Shown here: positions 45,832 through 55,167 of the stretch, in pieces
Layout of the letters: the number at the start of each line of letters is the position of its first letter
Position numbering within the stretch: position 1 is the first letter of the stretch
NCBI RefSeq assembly: GCF_030161095.1
Contig: NZ_BSPP01000004.1
Span: 620,001 to 684,000 of the forward strand
Length of the DNA stretch: 64,000 nucleotides
Source of the DNA: Cypionkella aquatica
Lineage (GTDB): Bacteria > Pseudomonadota > Alphaproteobacteria > Rhodobacterales > Rhodobacteraceae
Direction: 5' to 3'
Program-made: the position numbers and the translations under genes
The notes under the pieces: model-generated
Told to the model about the DNA's origin: nothing
Seen by the model: only the letters and a program-made list of their open reading frames with translations
Database searches by the model: none

Positions 45832-47756
45832 GATTTCAACTCTGCCATATCGGCGGATTTATGGGCCAGCACGAAATGGCCATTGCCCAGATCAAGCGGT
45901 GCCATTTGGCTTGCTTCGGCGCGGAACGCCGCCGCCCAGTTCACACTTGTCAGTGCAGAGCTACCCGCGAAGGTCGCAAAATCCAAGCGGCGCTCCAGAT
46001 CGGGATAGGGCACGGCGGCCAGCAGGGCCTTGGTATAAGGATGCACGGGGGCGGTCATGATGGTTTCACGCGGTGCGATCTCAACAATCCGCCCTGCCCA
46101 CATCACGGCCACCCGATCGGCCATATAATCCACAACGGCCAAGTTGTGCGAGATGAACAGATAGGTAAGGCCGAGATCCTTTTGCAAATCTTTCAGCAGG
46201 TTAAGAATTTGCGCCTGCACCGATACATCCAGCGCCGACACAGGTTCGTCACAAACGATCAGGCCTGGCGCCAGCGCGAGGGCGCGCGCAATGCCAATGC
46301 GTTGGCGCTGGCCGCCAGAAAAGCTGTGCGGATAGCGGTGGCGGGCGGACTGACCCAAGCCAATGGCCCCTAGCAAGGCATCAACTGTGTCGCGGCGCTG
46401 GGCGGGTGTACCGCGACGGTGGATATCAAGCGGTTCCGACAAGATATTGCCGACCGTCATCCGGGGCGACAGCGACGACACTGGGTCTTGAAACACCATT
46501 TGAATCTGAGTGCGCAGGCGTTGCAGATCATCGCCCTTGGCCTCCAGCACATCGACCGGGCCAGAGCCATCATCATAGATCACCGAGCCCGCATCCGGCG
46601 TCACCGCGCGCATCAGGATCTTGCTGACGGTGGTTTTGCCGCAACCACTTTCGCCAACCAAGCCCAGACATTCGCCGCGCCTGATGTCAAAGCTGACGCC
46701 ATCCACCGCCGGAGCCGGGGCGGCGCTGGGCTTGCGAAATGCCCAAGCTTGATCGCGGGTCTGATAGGTTTTCGACAGGTTGCGCACCGACAGCAGCACT
46801 TCGGGCGCTTCGTGCTGCCTTGACGCCGTGTCCATTGGTTTTGCGTTGCCGATCGCGGTCATCAACTTGTCATGGTCAACCTTGATGTCCCGCAGTGGGC
46901 GCAACCGATCGCCTTGTGCCATGCCAAAATGAGGAATCGCGGCCATCAGGCCCTTAAGGTAGGGATGCTGCGGGCGGCGGAAAATATCCTCGACCGGGCC
47001 GGATTCCATGATGCGGCCCTGATACAGCACCACCACTTCATCGCTGACATTGGCGACGACGCCAAGATCATGGGTGATCAGCAAAATGGCCATGTTCATC
47101 CGCTGTTGCAGATCGCGCAGCAGCGTCAGGATTTGCGCTTGAATAGTCACATCCAGTGCGGTTGTCGGCTCATCTGCGATCAACAGCGATGGGCTGCAAA
47201 TCAGCGCCATCGCAATCATCGCGCGCTGGCGCATGCCGCCTGAAAGTTCAAACGGATACATATCGAACACTTTGCCGGGCTTGGTAAAGCCGACGAGCGA
47301 CAGCATATCCTCGGCGCGTTCGCGCTGTTCTTTCGCGGAAACGGGTTCGTGAATCCGCAATGCTTCGGTGATCTGATTGCCGATGGTGTGCAGTGCCGAG
47401 AATGAGGTCATCGGTTCTTGAAAGATCATGCCGATTTTGCTGCCGCGGATCGCGCGGATCTGGCGGCCATCACGCGGGAGACCCAATAGCTCAACCGTGC
47501 CACTGGGGGCCGATGGATCGGCCAGCAGCACTTTTCCACTGACACGGGCGTAATCGGGTTGCAGACCCATGATGGTCTGGCCAAGCACCGATTTGCCCGA
47601 CCCGGATTCCCCCACCAAAGCGGTGATCTTGCCAGGCAAAACCCGCAGACCGACGCCTTTCAGGGCGTCTACATGACCCGTCGCCAAAGGAAACGACACT
47701 TTAACGTCTTCGACACGCAGCAAATCCGTGCTTGTGCCAAGTAGTTGTCCTGTCAT
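45828..47756 (-). CDS. Fused dual ATPase for oligopeptide-type ABC importer (DD/F fusion)
   Basis: A protein of about 642 residues with two complete ABC ATPase domains, OppD-like then OppF-like. First: [37 protein letters not shown]. Second: [37 protein letters not shown]. Each has its H-loop. ATG at 47756 gives the family start; longer upstream frame is not supported. It is the first gene of the importer operon. The order ATPase, binding protein, OppB, OppC is unusual but coherent. Confidence 0.92.
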   Translation of the reverse strand: MTGQLLGTSTDLLRVEDVKVSFPLATGHVDALKGVGLRVLPGKITALVGESGSGKSVLGQTIMGLQPDYARVSGKVLLADPSAPSGTVELLGLPRDGRQIRAIRGSKIGMIFQEPMTSFSALHTIGNQITEALRIHEPVSAKEQRERAEDMLSLVGFTKPGKVFDMYPFELSGGMRQRAMIAMALICSPSLLIADEPTTALDVTIQAQILTLLRDLQQRMNMAILLITHDLGVVANVSDEVVVLYQGRIMESGPVEDIFRRPQHPYLKGLMAAIPHFGMAQGDRLRPLRDIKVDHDKLMTAIGNAKPMDTASRQHEAPEVLLSVRNLSKTYQTRDQAWAFRKPSAAPAPAVDGVSFDIRRGECLGLVGESGCGKTTVSKILMRAVTPDAGSVIYDDGSGPVDVLEAKGDDLQRLRTQIQMVFQDPVSSLSPRMTVGNILSEPLDIHRRGTPAQRRDTVDALLGAIGLGQSARHRYPHSFSGGQRQRIGIARALALAPGLIVCDEPVSALDVSVQAQILNLLKDLQKDLGLTYLFISHNLAVVDYMADRVAVMWAGRIVEIAPRETIMTAPVHPYTKALLAAVPYPDLERRLDFATFAGSSALTSVNWAAAFRAEASQMAPLDLGNGHFVLAHKSADMAELKS

Positions 47757-48018
47757 CCGAACCGACCCATTTTCTTCTGCTGTCTGGATCACTTCAGATC
47801 CCCTCGCGTGGCGAAGCCTATTGCAAGCTAGAACTTTGTGCACTTTGCAATTAAAAAGTAACAGCCGGGATTGAATTCCTGCTTGGCCACCCCGAAATGC
47901 ACTGATCGTGGCGGCTTTAGCGCTATGCAACGGTCGCACAGCGAAGTTTTGCAATCGCGCACAGAAAATGTGAACCGATGGCACCTGTATCGCGCCAAAT
48001 CCGTGTTATGTTGCCGGA
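47757..48018. other. Divergent promoter region with TTGCAA repeats
   Basis: A 262-bp gap between the importer operon (minus) and the DUF3095 gene (plus). It contains ATTGCAA (47820-47826) and TTGCAAT (47845-47851) as an inverted pair, and a further TTTTGCAATC at about 47,948. TGTGAACCGATGGCAC (about 47,970) has one good CRP half-site only. I see no gene in it. Confidence 0.4.
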
Positions 48019-49194
48019 ATGACAGAGCCAAACACCCTGAGCTTTCTTGCAGACCAGCCGATCTTCGCCGAATTTGAAGACGTGGCCAATCTGTCACGCT
48101 ATCGTTCGCTGCCAGATGGTTGGGCGTTGGCGGTGGCTGATGTGGTCTCCTCCAGTGATGCGATTGCGCGCGGCAAGTATAAATCGGTGAATATGGCCGG
48201 TGCCTCGGTGATCACGGCCGTGCTGAACGTGCTTGATGGGAGCAACTTTCCCTTCGTGTTCGGCGGCGATGGCGCGGTGATCGCGGTGCCGCCCGAAGGG
48301 ATTGAGTCGGCAGCGACGGCTTTGGCTGCAGTGGCGCGCTGGATCGAAGAAGATCTGGGTCTGAATATGCGTACCGCGATTGTGCCACTGTCAGCCATCC
48401 GTGCGGCGGGCCACGATGTGCGGGTCGCGCGGTTTCAAGCCAGCCCCGAGATGACATTCGCGATGTTTGCGGGCGGCGGCTCGGCTTGGGCCGAAGCGCA
48501 GATGAAACAGGGACAGTTTGCCGTGGCGATGGCCCCTCCCGGCAGCCGGGCCGATTTGACCGGGCTGTCGTGCCGATGGAACCCGATCCAATCGCGCAAT
48601 GGTCAGATTGTCTCGATCATTGCACTGCCCACCGCACAAGCCCGGATGGATGCTTTTCGCGCCTTGGTGTCACAGGTGGTAACTTTGGCCAATATGGCGG
48701 GTGGGTCGGGCAACCCGTTGCCGCCCGAGGGACCTAATCCGCAGTTGACGCTGGCCGGCGTTGCGACTGAGGCTAGCGCGCTGGCGCCGCCGGGCAAACG
48801 CTTTGCCGCCAAGCTGAAGGTGGTCGTCGCAATCGTGATGACCGTGGTTCTGCACCGCACTGGCTGGACCTTGGGCAGTTTCAACGCGCGCGAATATGCG
48901 CGGCAACTGACCCGCAATACCGATTTCCGCAAGTTTGATGATGGTTTGAAAATGACGATTGATGTCAACGCCGATGGCCTTATGGCGATAGAATCCCTGC
49001 TTGAAACTGCTGCCGCTGCAGGGGTTTGCCAGTTTGGCCTGCACAAACAGGATTCTGCACTGGTCACTTGCATTGTGCCATCGCTGCGGGCGCATGATCA
49101 CATGCATTTCATCGACGGCGCGTCAGGCGGCTACGCACAAGCGGCCACCGCGATGAAAGCCAAAGCCGCCGCGATGACGCCCGCGCTTTCATGA
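48019..49194 (+). CDS. DUF3095 protein, possible class III cyclase relative
   Basis: A 391-aa protein of the DUF3095 family: LALAVADVVSSSDAIA, the invariant RGKYKSVNMAGASVITAVLN, and PFVFGGDGAVIAVP. Asp41 (VADV) and Asp84 (GGDG) are 43 residues apart, close to the 44-residue spacing of the two metal-binding Asp in the cyclases encoded downstream. The Lys that selects adenine (KFMGDG in the cyclases) is Val here. A cyclase-like fold is thus possible, with altered or no activity. It leads a run of plus-strand genes containing two cyclases, a cNMP-binding protein and an ABC-like protein. Start ATG at 48019. Confidence 0.85.
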   Translation: MTEPNTLSFLADQPIFAEFEDVANLSRYRSLPDGWALAVADVVSSSDAIARGKYKSVNMAGASVITAVLNVLDGSNFPFVFGGDGAVIAVPPEGIESAATALAAVARWIEEDLGLNMRTAIVPLSAIRAAGHDVRVARFQASPEMTFAMFAGGGSAWAEAQMKQGQFAVAMAPPGSRADLTGLSCRWNPIQSRNGQIVSIIALPTAQARMDAFRALVSQVVTLANMAGGSGNPLPPEGPNPQLTLAGVATEASALAPPGKRFAAKLKVVVAIVMTVVLHRTGWTLGSFNAREYARQLTRNTDFRKFDDGLKMTIDVNADGLMAIESLLETAAAAGVCQFGLHKQDSALVTCIVPSLRAHDHMHFIDGASGGYAQAATAMKAKAAAMTPALS

Positions 49195-49344
49195 CAAACG
49201 CCTTGCTTGGATAGGGCGCTTGCGATTGAGTGCAGTGAGCGATGGTTTTAAAGCAAAATTTGGTTCATTGCAGGCTTAGCAGTCGCCACTGCGCCCTGCG
49301 TTTCTATTTTCTCGCCGACCGATCTTGTGGAGGGCTTTAAGGCC

Positions 49345-52065
49345 ATGCTGGACCCCAACATCTCACGCTACATCTGGACCCACACAAAGCGGCAGCAGCT
49401 TTGGGTTCTGGCGGTGGTCGCGGCGTCGATGATTCCGTATTTTCTGTCGCTGAACCTGCCCAAGCAGATTGTGAACGGACCTATTCAAGGTGATGGCTTT
49501 GCCGATCCTGCTGCCATGCAAACCTTTATGCAAATCTCATTTGATGTGCCGTGGTTTGGCACAGTGTCCCTGTTTGACGGCGTGCAGCTGGATCGATTGA
49601 ACACGCTTTTCGCGCTTAGCGGTGTGTTCTTGCTGTTGGTGATCGTCAACGGGCTCTTCAAATATTACATCAATACCTACAAAGGCCGATTGGGCGAGCG
49701 GCTGCTGCGGCGGATTCGCTTTACGCTGGTGGATCACATTCTGCGCTTTCCCCCCTCTACCTTCAAACGGCTGAAGGGGGCCGAAATCTCAAGCATGGTC
49801 AAGGACGAGGTCGAGCCCTTGGGCGGCTTTACCGGAGATGCTTTTGTGGCTCCCGCGCTGTTGGGCGGGCAGGCGATCATGGCGCTGGCCTTCATCTTTG
49901 TGCAAAGCGTGCCGCTTGGGTTGATCACCACCGCCCTGGTCGCGGTGCAGGCACTGATCATCCCCCGAATGCGGCGGCGTTTGCTGGTGTTGGGTCGAGA
50001 GCGGCAGCTGACCGCCCGCGAATTGGCGGGCCGCGTCAGCGAGATCGTGGACGGCATCAATACGATCCACTCTTACGACACCTCGAATTTCGAGCGGGCG
50101 GACATCGCGTCGCGGCTCGGGCGGATCTATAAAATTCGCTTTGATATTTATCAGTGGAAGTTCATGGTGAAGTTCATCAACAACTTCCTCGCTTCGGTGA
50201 CGCCATTCCTGTTTTACAGCATCGGCGGCTATCTGGCCTTGCAAGGTCAGCTGGATATTGGCCAGTTGGTCGCGGTGATCGGGGCTTACAAAGATTTGCC
50301 CGGCCCGCTGAAAGAATTGATCGACTGGGATCAGAACCGTCAGGATGTGCAGATCAAGTACAATCAGGTCATCGGGCAGTTTGCCGTGGATGGTTTGATT
50401 GACCCTGAGATACAGGCAGTTTCGACCGAGCGCGCTGATGGCAAGCTGACCGGGCCGCTGGCCGCTGTAAATTTGGGGGTGACCGATGACACTGGCGCTG
50501 TGGGGCTGGACCGCGTCAACTTCTCGCTGATGCCCGGAGAGTCGGTGGCGATCATCGGCAATGCAGGTTCGGGTGCCGATGTAATGGCCGAAGTGATGGC
50601 GCGCATCGTTTGGCCGACCCACGGCCAAATCAGCATCGGCGCGGCGGATTTGCACGCTTTGCCCGAATCGCTTTCAGGCCGTTCCATCACCTATGCGGGG
50701 ACCGATGCCTATTTTTTCTTCGGAACAGTGCGAGACAACTTGCTTTACGGGTTGAAGCACGCGCCGATCACCGATCTGGTATTTGAAGGTGCTGCGCTGA
50801 CGCAGCGTCAGTGGGAGAAGCGCGAGGCGCTGTGGGCGGGCAATCCAGAATTCGACATTCACTCGGATTGGATCGACTTTGAGTATCAGGGTGCCGCCGA
50901 TATGACCGCCTTGATGCCGTCGGTTTATGCGGCGTTGGATGCAGTGGCGCTGACGCGCGACATGTTCGATCTGGCACTAAGGTCGCACGTCAATTTGGCA
51001 GAGCATGGCGATCTAAAGGCCAAAACCGTCGAGATGCGCCGCATCCTGCGTGACGCGCTCACCCAGCAGGATCTGAACGGTTTGATCGAACCGTTCGAGC
51101 CGGGCACTTACAACACTGAAGCCACGGTGATCGAGAATTTGCTGTTTGGCAACGCACGCACGCCGGAACTGATGGCCGGGGCGATCATCAACAATCCATA
51201 TTTCCTGAGTCTCTTGAAGCAGCGCGGTCTGGCAGATGCTCTGTTTGCCGTCGGCACCGAGATTGCACGCAACGCGATCGAACTGTTCAGCGATCTGCCA
51301 CCCGACCATCCGTTCTTTCAGCAACTGACCTTTATGCGGGCCGATGATATCCCCGTTTACAGTATCGTTTTGAAAAAGCTGGATAAAAGCGCCACCAGCG
51401 TGACCGAATCCGACCGTGCCATGATGATCCGGCTTAGCTTTGACTATATCGAACCCCGGCACCGTTTTGGTCTGCTGACACCCGAGCTGATGACCCGCAT
51501 CGTCGATTTCCGCACGGATTTCCACGGCGGGCTGCCAGCCAACCTGAAAGACGCAATCGAGCTTTACGACCCCGAGCAATACATGGTTTCCGGCACATTG
51601 CTGGACAACATGCTGTTCGGACGCATCAGCCAGAAATACCGTGATGGGGTGGAGCGGATTTATGCGGTTGCAGGTGGCGTGCTGCGTGATCTGGGCATCT
51701 ATGAAACCTTGCTCTCCATTGGGCTGGATTTCCACATCGGGGCGGGTGGCAAGCGGCTGACCTCGGTGCAGCGCCAGAAACTGGCGCTGGCGCGGGCGTT
51801 GATCCGGCGCTCGGATTTCTACTTGTTTAACCGCCCGCTGTCGGCTTTGGACACCCGCACGCAAGAACAGGTCCTGATTTCGGCGTTGAAATATTTGCGC
51901 AGGGACGGTCGCGCGCCAGCGGTTGCTTGGGTGATTTCACATGCGAAATTTGCGCGATTGTTCGACCGGGTCGCGGTTTTCGAGCGTGGCCGATTGGTTG
52001 AAGAAGGCCCTCATGCAGAACTTTTACAAAAGAATGGTATCTTCAAGGATCTGATATCTGCATAG
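49345..52065 (+). CDS. ABC-exporter-like protein with degenerate, expanded ATPase domain
   Basis: A 906-aa protein. Residues 1-340 form an exporter-type membrane domain (helices near 20-38, 88-108, 172-206, 280-312). The ATPase region begins about residue 375 but has lost key residues: the P-loop is GNAGSGAD (405-412, Lys replaced by Ala), the signature is LTSVQ (805-809), and Walker B reads YLFNRPLSALD (Asp and Glu replaced by Asn and Arg). The H-loop His866 remains. Between P-loop and signature are about 390 residues instead of about 110. Three copies of a T-x2-[DE]-N-[LM]-L-[YF]-G motif (461, 594, 751) lie in this stretch. ATP hydrolysis is unlikely. Confidence 0.85.
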   Translation: MLDPNISRYIWTHTKRQQLWVLAVVAASMIPYFLSLNLPKQIVNGPIQGDGFADPAAMQTFMQISFDVPWFGTVSLFDGVQLDRLNTLFALSGVFLLLVIVNGLFKYYINTYKGRLGERLLRRIRFTLVDHILRFPPSTFKRLKGAEISSMVKDEVEPLGGFTGDAFVAPALLGGQAIMALAFIFVQSVPLGLITTALVAVQALIIPRMRRRLLVLGRERQLTARELAGRVSEIVDGINTIHSYDTSNFERADIASRLGRIYKIRFDIYQWKFMVKFINNFLASVTPFLFYSIGGYLALQGQLDIGQLVAVIGAYKDLPGPLKELIDWDQNRQDVQIKYNQVIGQFAVDGLIDPEIQAVSTERADGKLTGPLAAVNLGVTDDTGAVGLDRVNFSLMPGESVAIIGNAGSGADVMAEVMARIVWPTHGQISIGAADLHALPESLSGRSITYAGTDAYFFFGTVRDNLLYGLKHAPITDLVFEGAALTQRQWEKREALWAGNPEFDIHSDWIDFEYQGAADMTALMPSVYAALDAVALTRDMFDLALRSHVNLAEHGDLKAKTVEMRRILRDALTQQDLNGLIEPFEPGTYNTEATVIENLLFGNARTPELMAGAIINNPYFLSLLKQRGLADALFAVGTEIARNAIELFSDLPPDHPFFQQLTFMRADDIPVYSIVLKKLDKSATSVTESDRAMMIRLSFDYIEPRHRFGLLTPELMTRIVDFRTDFHGGLPANLKDAIELYDPEQYMVSGTLLDNMLFGRISQKYRDGVERIYAVAGGVLRDLGIYETLLSIGLDFHIGAGGKRLTSVQRQKLALARALIRRSDFYLFNRPLSALDTRTQEQVLISALKYLRRDGRAPAVAWVISHAKFARLFDRVAVFERGRLVEEGPHAELLQKNGIFKDLISA

Positions 52066-52079
52066 TCAGGTTGCAAGTG

Positions 52080-52095
52080 GTCACAAAACTGTGAC
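52080..52095. repeat. GTCACA-AAAC-TGTGAC inverted repeat
   Basis: A perfect 6-bp inverted repeat with a 4-base centre, 15 bp after the ABC-like gene and 49 bp before the cNMP-binding gene. The arms are in the opposite order to a CRP site (TGTGA first), so it is not a normal CRP site. It could be a hairpin or an operator. Confidence 0.4.
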
Positions 52096-52143
52096 GTGGC
52101 AGCTTGGCCTATCCAGCAGGTGCAGCAATGGGAAGGTCGCGAC

Positions 52144-52611
52144 GTGTTACTGAATGACGAAGTCAAAATGCTGAAACAAGTGCCATTGTTTGCGGGAGTT
52201 TCGCCTGCAAAGCTAAAGCTTTTGGCCTTCACATCTGAACGGGTTTCTTACCGTTCGGGCGATGTGCTGTGTCGTCAGGGTGATGCGGGTGACGCTGCCT
52301 TTGTGTTGCTGTCGGGGCACGCAGATGTAATCGTTGATGGCCCCACCGGGCAGATCAAGGTCGCTGATCTTGAAGAAAACGCCATCGTCGGTGAAATCGC
52401 TATCCTGTGCGATGTGGCCCGGACCGCCACCGTCAAGGCAGCCACGGCAGTTGAGGCTTTGCGGATCAGCAAGGAAAACTTCTTCAAACTGATGTCGGAT
52501 TTCCCGGAAATGACCATTGAGGTTGTGCGGGTTCTGGCCGACCGTCTTAGCCAGACCACGGTGGAACTGTCAGAGGCGCGCAGCCGGGTTGCCGAACTGT
52601 CCAAGCGTTGA
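52144..52611 (+). CDS. Stand-alone cyclic-nucleotide-binding protein
   Basis: A 155-aa single-domain CNB protein. The phosphate-binding cassette is GEIAILCDVARTATV, with Glu84 and Arg93 in place to hold the ribose and cyclic phosphate. There is no helix-turn-helix or effector domain, so it must act by binding a partner. GTG start at 52144 has AAGG eight bases before. Thr after the Arg (RTA) recalls cGMP-type cassettes in eukaryotic kinases, a weak hint only. It lies between the degenerate ABC protein and the hydrolase. Confidence 0.9.
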   Translation: MLLNDEVKMLKQVPLFAGVSPAKLKLLAFTSERVSYRSGDVLCRQGDAGDAAFVLLSGHADVIVDGPTGQIKVADLEENAIVGEIAILCDVARTATVKAATAVEALRISKENFFKLMSDFPEMTIEVVRVLADRLSQTTVELSEARSRVAELSKR

Positions 52612-52838
52612 GACAGCCCAGCCTGCCATGATTTGGACAAGAGCTGCCGGTAATGCGGACAAGCATGGCTTTTCTTTTGTTCAGTTGTGCAATCGGGACT
52701 CGCATCTGGCCAAGATGCTTCCTATCCTAAAAGTATCAGCGATCTGGGGACTCTGATCTTGACGACGTGCGGTGATGAAAAAGCTTCTGGCTTGTGCGTA
52801 AGGCATGGCGGAGGGCAGCTTTTGGGCTTGCCTTTCGT

Positions 52839-53672
52839 ATGACTGAACGTGCCAAGTTCCAGCTGAAGCTATGGGGCACACGTGGCGGCCTTTCGGTTAG
52901 CGGGCCGCAATTTGTGGAATTTGGCGGCAACACCACCTGTATCGAAATGCGCTGCGGCGATGATGTGATGATGTTCGATGCGGGCAGCGGAGCGCTTTCG
53001 GCGGGGGCGGCTATGGCGGCCGAGGGTTGCAGGGATGTGACGCTGTTTTTCACTCATACCCATTACGACCATATCTGCGGTCTGCCGTTCTTCAAACCGC
53101 TGTATTGCAAGCAGTCGCAGCTGCGGCTGTGGTCGGGCCACATGGGCGCTGCGATGACGACGCGGCAAATGTTGAAAGAATTCATGCGTGATCCGTTTTT
53201 CCCGATTGGGCCGGATTACTGCAGCGCGGGCATTGATGCGCGCGATTTCAAGGTTGGTGACGTGCTGACGCCGCATCCCGGTGTGCATATCCAGACCGGC
53301 TTGCTGAACCATCCCGGCAATGCGGTGGGCTACCGGGTTGAATTTGGTGGCCGCTCGATTGCGATTATTACCGATACCGAACATGAGCCGGGTGTGCTCG
53401 ATCCTGCCGTGTTGCGGTTGATCGACAAGGTGGATTTGTTTCTGTATGACGCGACCTTTACCGATGCCGAGATGGCGACCTACAAGGGGTTCGGCCATTC
53501 TAGCTGGCAGCAAGCCGTACGGTTGGCGCAAGCGGCGGGTGCAAAACAGGTCGGCTTTATCCACCACAGTTTTCACCGCAGCGACGCAGATCTCTTGCAG
53601 ATCGAGCAGGACGCCAAGGCGCAATTCGCCGGTGCCTTCTGCGGTCGAGAGCTTCAGGTGATTGACCTTTAG
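52839..53672 (+). CDS. Metallo-beta-lactamase-fold hydrolase
   Basis: A 277-aa MBL-fold enzyme with KLWGTRGGLSVSG at the start and the metal motif THTHYDH (72-78); further ligands are His in LNHPG and Asp in ITDTEH and a final HHSFH. It belongs to the group with WGTRGS starts that includes phosphodiesterases acting on RNA or small nucleotides. Neighbouring cyclases make cyclic-nucleotide phosphodiesterase a reasonable idea. ATG at 52839 preferred; the ribosome site is weak. Confidence 0.88.
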   Translation: MTERAKFQLKLWGTRGGLSVSGPQFVEFGGNTTCIEMRCGDDVMMFDAGSGALSAGAAMAAEGCRDVTLFFTHTHYDHICGLPFFKPLYCKQSQLRLWSGHMGAAMTTRQMLKEFMRDPFFPIGPDYCSAGIDARDFKVGDVLTPHPGVHIQTGLLNHPGNAVGYRVEFGGRSIAIITDTEHEPGVLDPAVLRLIDKVDLFLYDATFTDAEMATYKGFGHSSWQQAVRLAQAAGAKQVGFIHHSFHRSDADLLQIEQDAKAQFAGAFCGRELQVIDL

Positions 53673-53802
53673 TCTACCGCTGTTCACGGTTTCGCCAGCT
53701 TGGACAGCGTTGTGGAAATGCTTCTTTTTTGTGACAGTGAAACCCGCTAAGAGCAGCATCTTTCCCATATTCGCGTTCGCATGGGGGAATAAGGACAGTT
53801 GC

Positions 53803-55167
53803 GTGCAATCTAATTTCTCCTCCATCCGGGATTTTCTGGTTTATCTATGGACGGGCGGGCCGTATGGCGAATCCGTGCCGGCCCGGGTGATGGCCGAGAT
53901 TGATCGGCGTGAAACCGCAGCCGAGCAAACCATAAGTTGGGCGCAGCTTGGCATCGTGGGCTTTTTTACCGCGCTCTATTGGATCGCCCCGCGCGCCGAG
54001 GGCGGTTTTGGCGAAAACTTTGTGCCGATGACGCTGGCAGCCTATCTGGTCTTCACGGTTTTCAGGGTGTTCCTGTCGTATCGCATGGTGCTGCCCGGTT
54101 GGTATCTGCTGCTGTCGATGGTGGTCGACGTGGGCTTGCTGTGCGGCATGATCTTTTCGTTTCACATCCAGTATAATCAGCCGCCTGCGTTTTATCTGAA
54201 ATCTCCAACGATGATTTATCTGTTCTTTTTCATTGCCTTGCGGGCTTTGCGATTTGATCCGCGCTATGTCTTGATGTCTGGGCTGATTGCAGCTTCAGGC
54301 TGGGTGTTGATGGTGCTTTATGCGCTGACTTATGACATGGGCGACATGCACATCACCCGCAATTATGTTGAATACCTGACCTCGAACACCATCCTGATCG
54401 GGGCGGAGATTGATAAGGTTATGACGCTGCTGGGTGTCACGTTGATTTTGACCTTTGCGCTGTTTCAGGCGCGATCTGTGCTGATTGACGCCATTCAAAG
54501 CCATGCCGCTGCCGATGATCTCAGCCAATTTTTCGCACCCGAAGTGGCCGATCTGATCACACAATCGGCGCAGATGCCCGCCAGTGGCCAAAGCGAAGTG
54601 CGTTCGGCGGCAATCATGTTTGTCGATGTGCGCCGCTTTACCACCACGGCGCTTAGCCTGCCGCCGGCGACGGTGATGCGGGTGTTGGAGCACTATCAGC
54701 AGATCGTTTTGACGGTGATCGAGCAGCAACACGGCCAGATCGACAAATTCATGGGCGATGGAATTCTGGTGACTTTCGGGGCGCTTCAGCATGGCGAGAC
54801 ATATGCGGCAGATGCATTGCAGGCGGCATCATCCTTGATCGCTGCGTTGGACGAGCGGCAAGATGAATTCGCCGCGCTGGGCTGGCCCGGCCGTTTTGTG
54901 GTTGGCGTCGCCGTCGCGTCGGGGGATGTAACGGTGGGGATCGTAGGCTCGCAGGGGCGCTACGAATTTACCGTGATTGGCCATGCGGTCAATCTCGCCT
55001 CAAAGCTGGAAAGCGCCAACAAGGCACAACATACCCGCGCTTTGACCGATGCCATCACCCATGCCCGCGCTGAAGCGCAGGGCTATGCCAATCCGGCGGT
55101 GCTGCGGCGGGACGGCGTGGTCGTGAAGGGCTTGAGCGCACCCGTCGACCTTGTGGTTTTGGCATGA
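53803..55167 (+). CDS. Membrane-anchored class III adenylate cyclase
   Basis: A 454-aa protein. Five or six membrane helices span about residues 45-225, followed by a class III cyclase domain: Asp275 (MFVDVRRF) and Asp319 (KFMGDG) for metals, Lys315 and Thr390 for adenine, Asn397. The transition-state Arg expected at 401 is Lys (NLASKLE). Lys/Thr selectors fit class IIIb adenylate cyclases. GTG start at 53803, AAGGA before it. It overlaps the next cyclase by 4 bp. The Arg-to-Lys change may slow it. Confidence 0.92.
   Translation: MQSNFSSIRDFLVYLWTGGPYGESVPARVMAEIDRRETAAEQTISWAQLGIVGFFTALYWIAPRAEGGFGENFVPMTLAAYLVFTVFRVFLSYRMVLPGWYLLLSMVVDVGLLCGMIFSFHIQYNQPPAFYLKSPTMIYLFFFIALRALRFDPRYVLMSGLIAASGWVLMVLYALTYDMGDMHITRNYVEYLTSNTILIGAEIDKVMTLLGVTLILTFALFQARSVLIDAIQSHAAADDLSQFFAPEVADLITQSAQMPASGQSEVRSAAIMFVDVRRFTTTALSLPPATVMRVLEHYQQIVLTVIEQQHGQIDKFMGDGILVTFGALQHGETYAADALQAASSLIAALDERQDEFAALGWPGRFVVGVAVASGDVTVGIVGSQGRYEFTVIGHAVNLASKLESANKAQHTRALTDAITHARAEAQGYANPAVLRRDGVVVKGLSAPVDLVVLA

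Noticed and set aside
47965-47990. CRP-like site before the DUF3095 gene
   Set aside because: Only the TGTGA half matches; the second half (GGCAC) does not.
49345-52065. Degenerate ABC gene as a pseudogene
   Set aside because: The frame is open for 906 codons, has a ribosome-binding site and retains the membrane domain and H-loop, so a functional non-catalytic protein is more likely.
52080-52095. CRP site before the cNMP-binding gene
   Set aside because: The arms are TCACA then TGTGA, the reverse order of a CRP site, so it was listed only as an inverted repeat.
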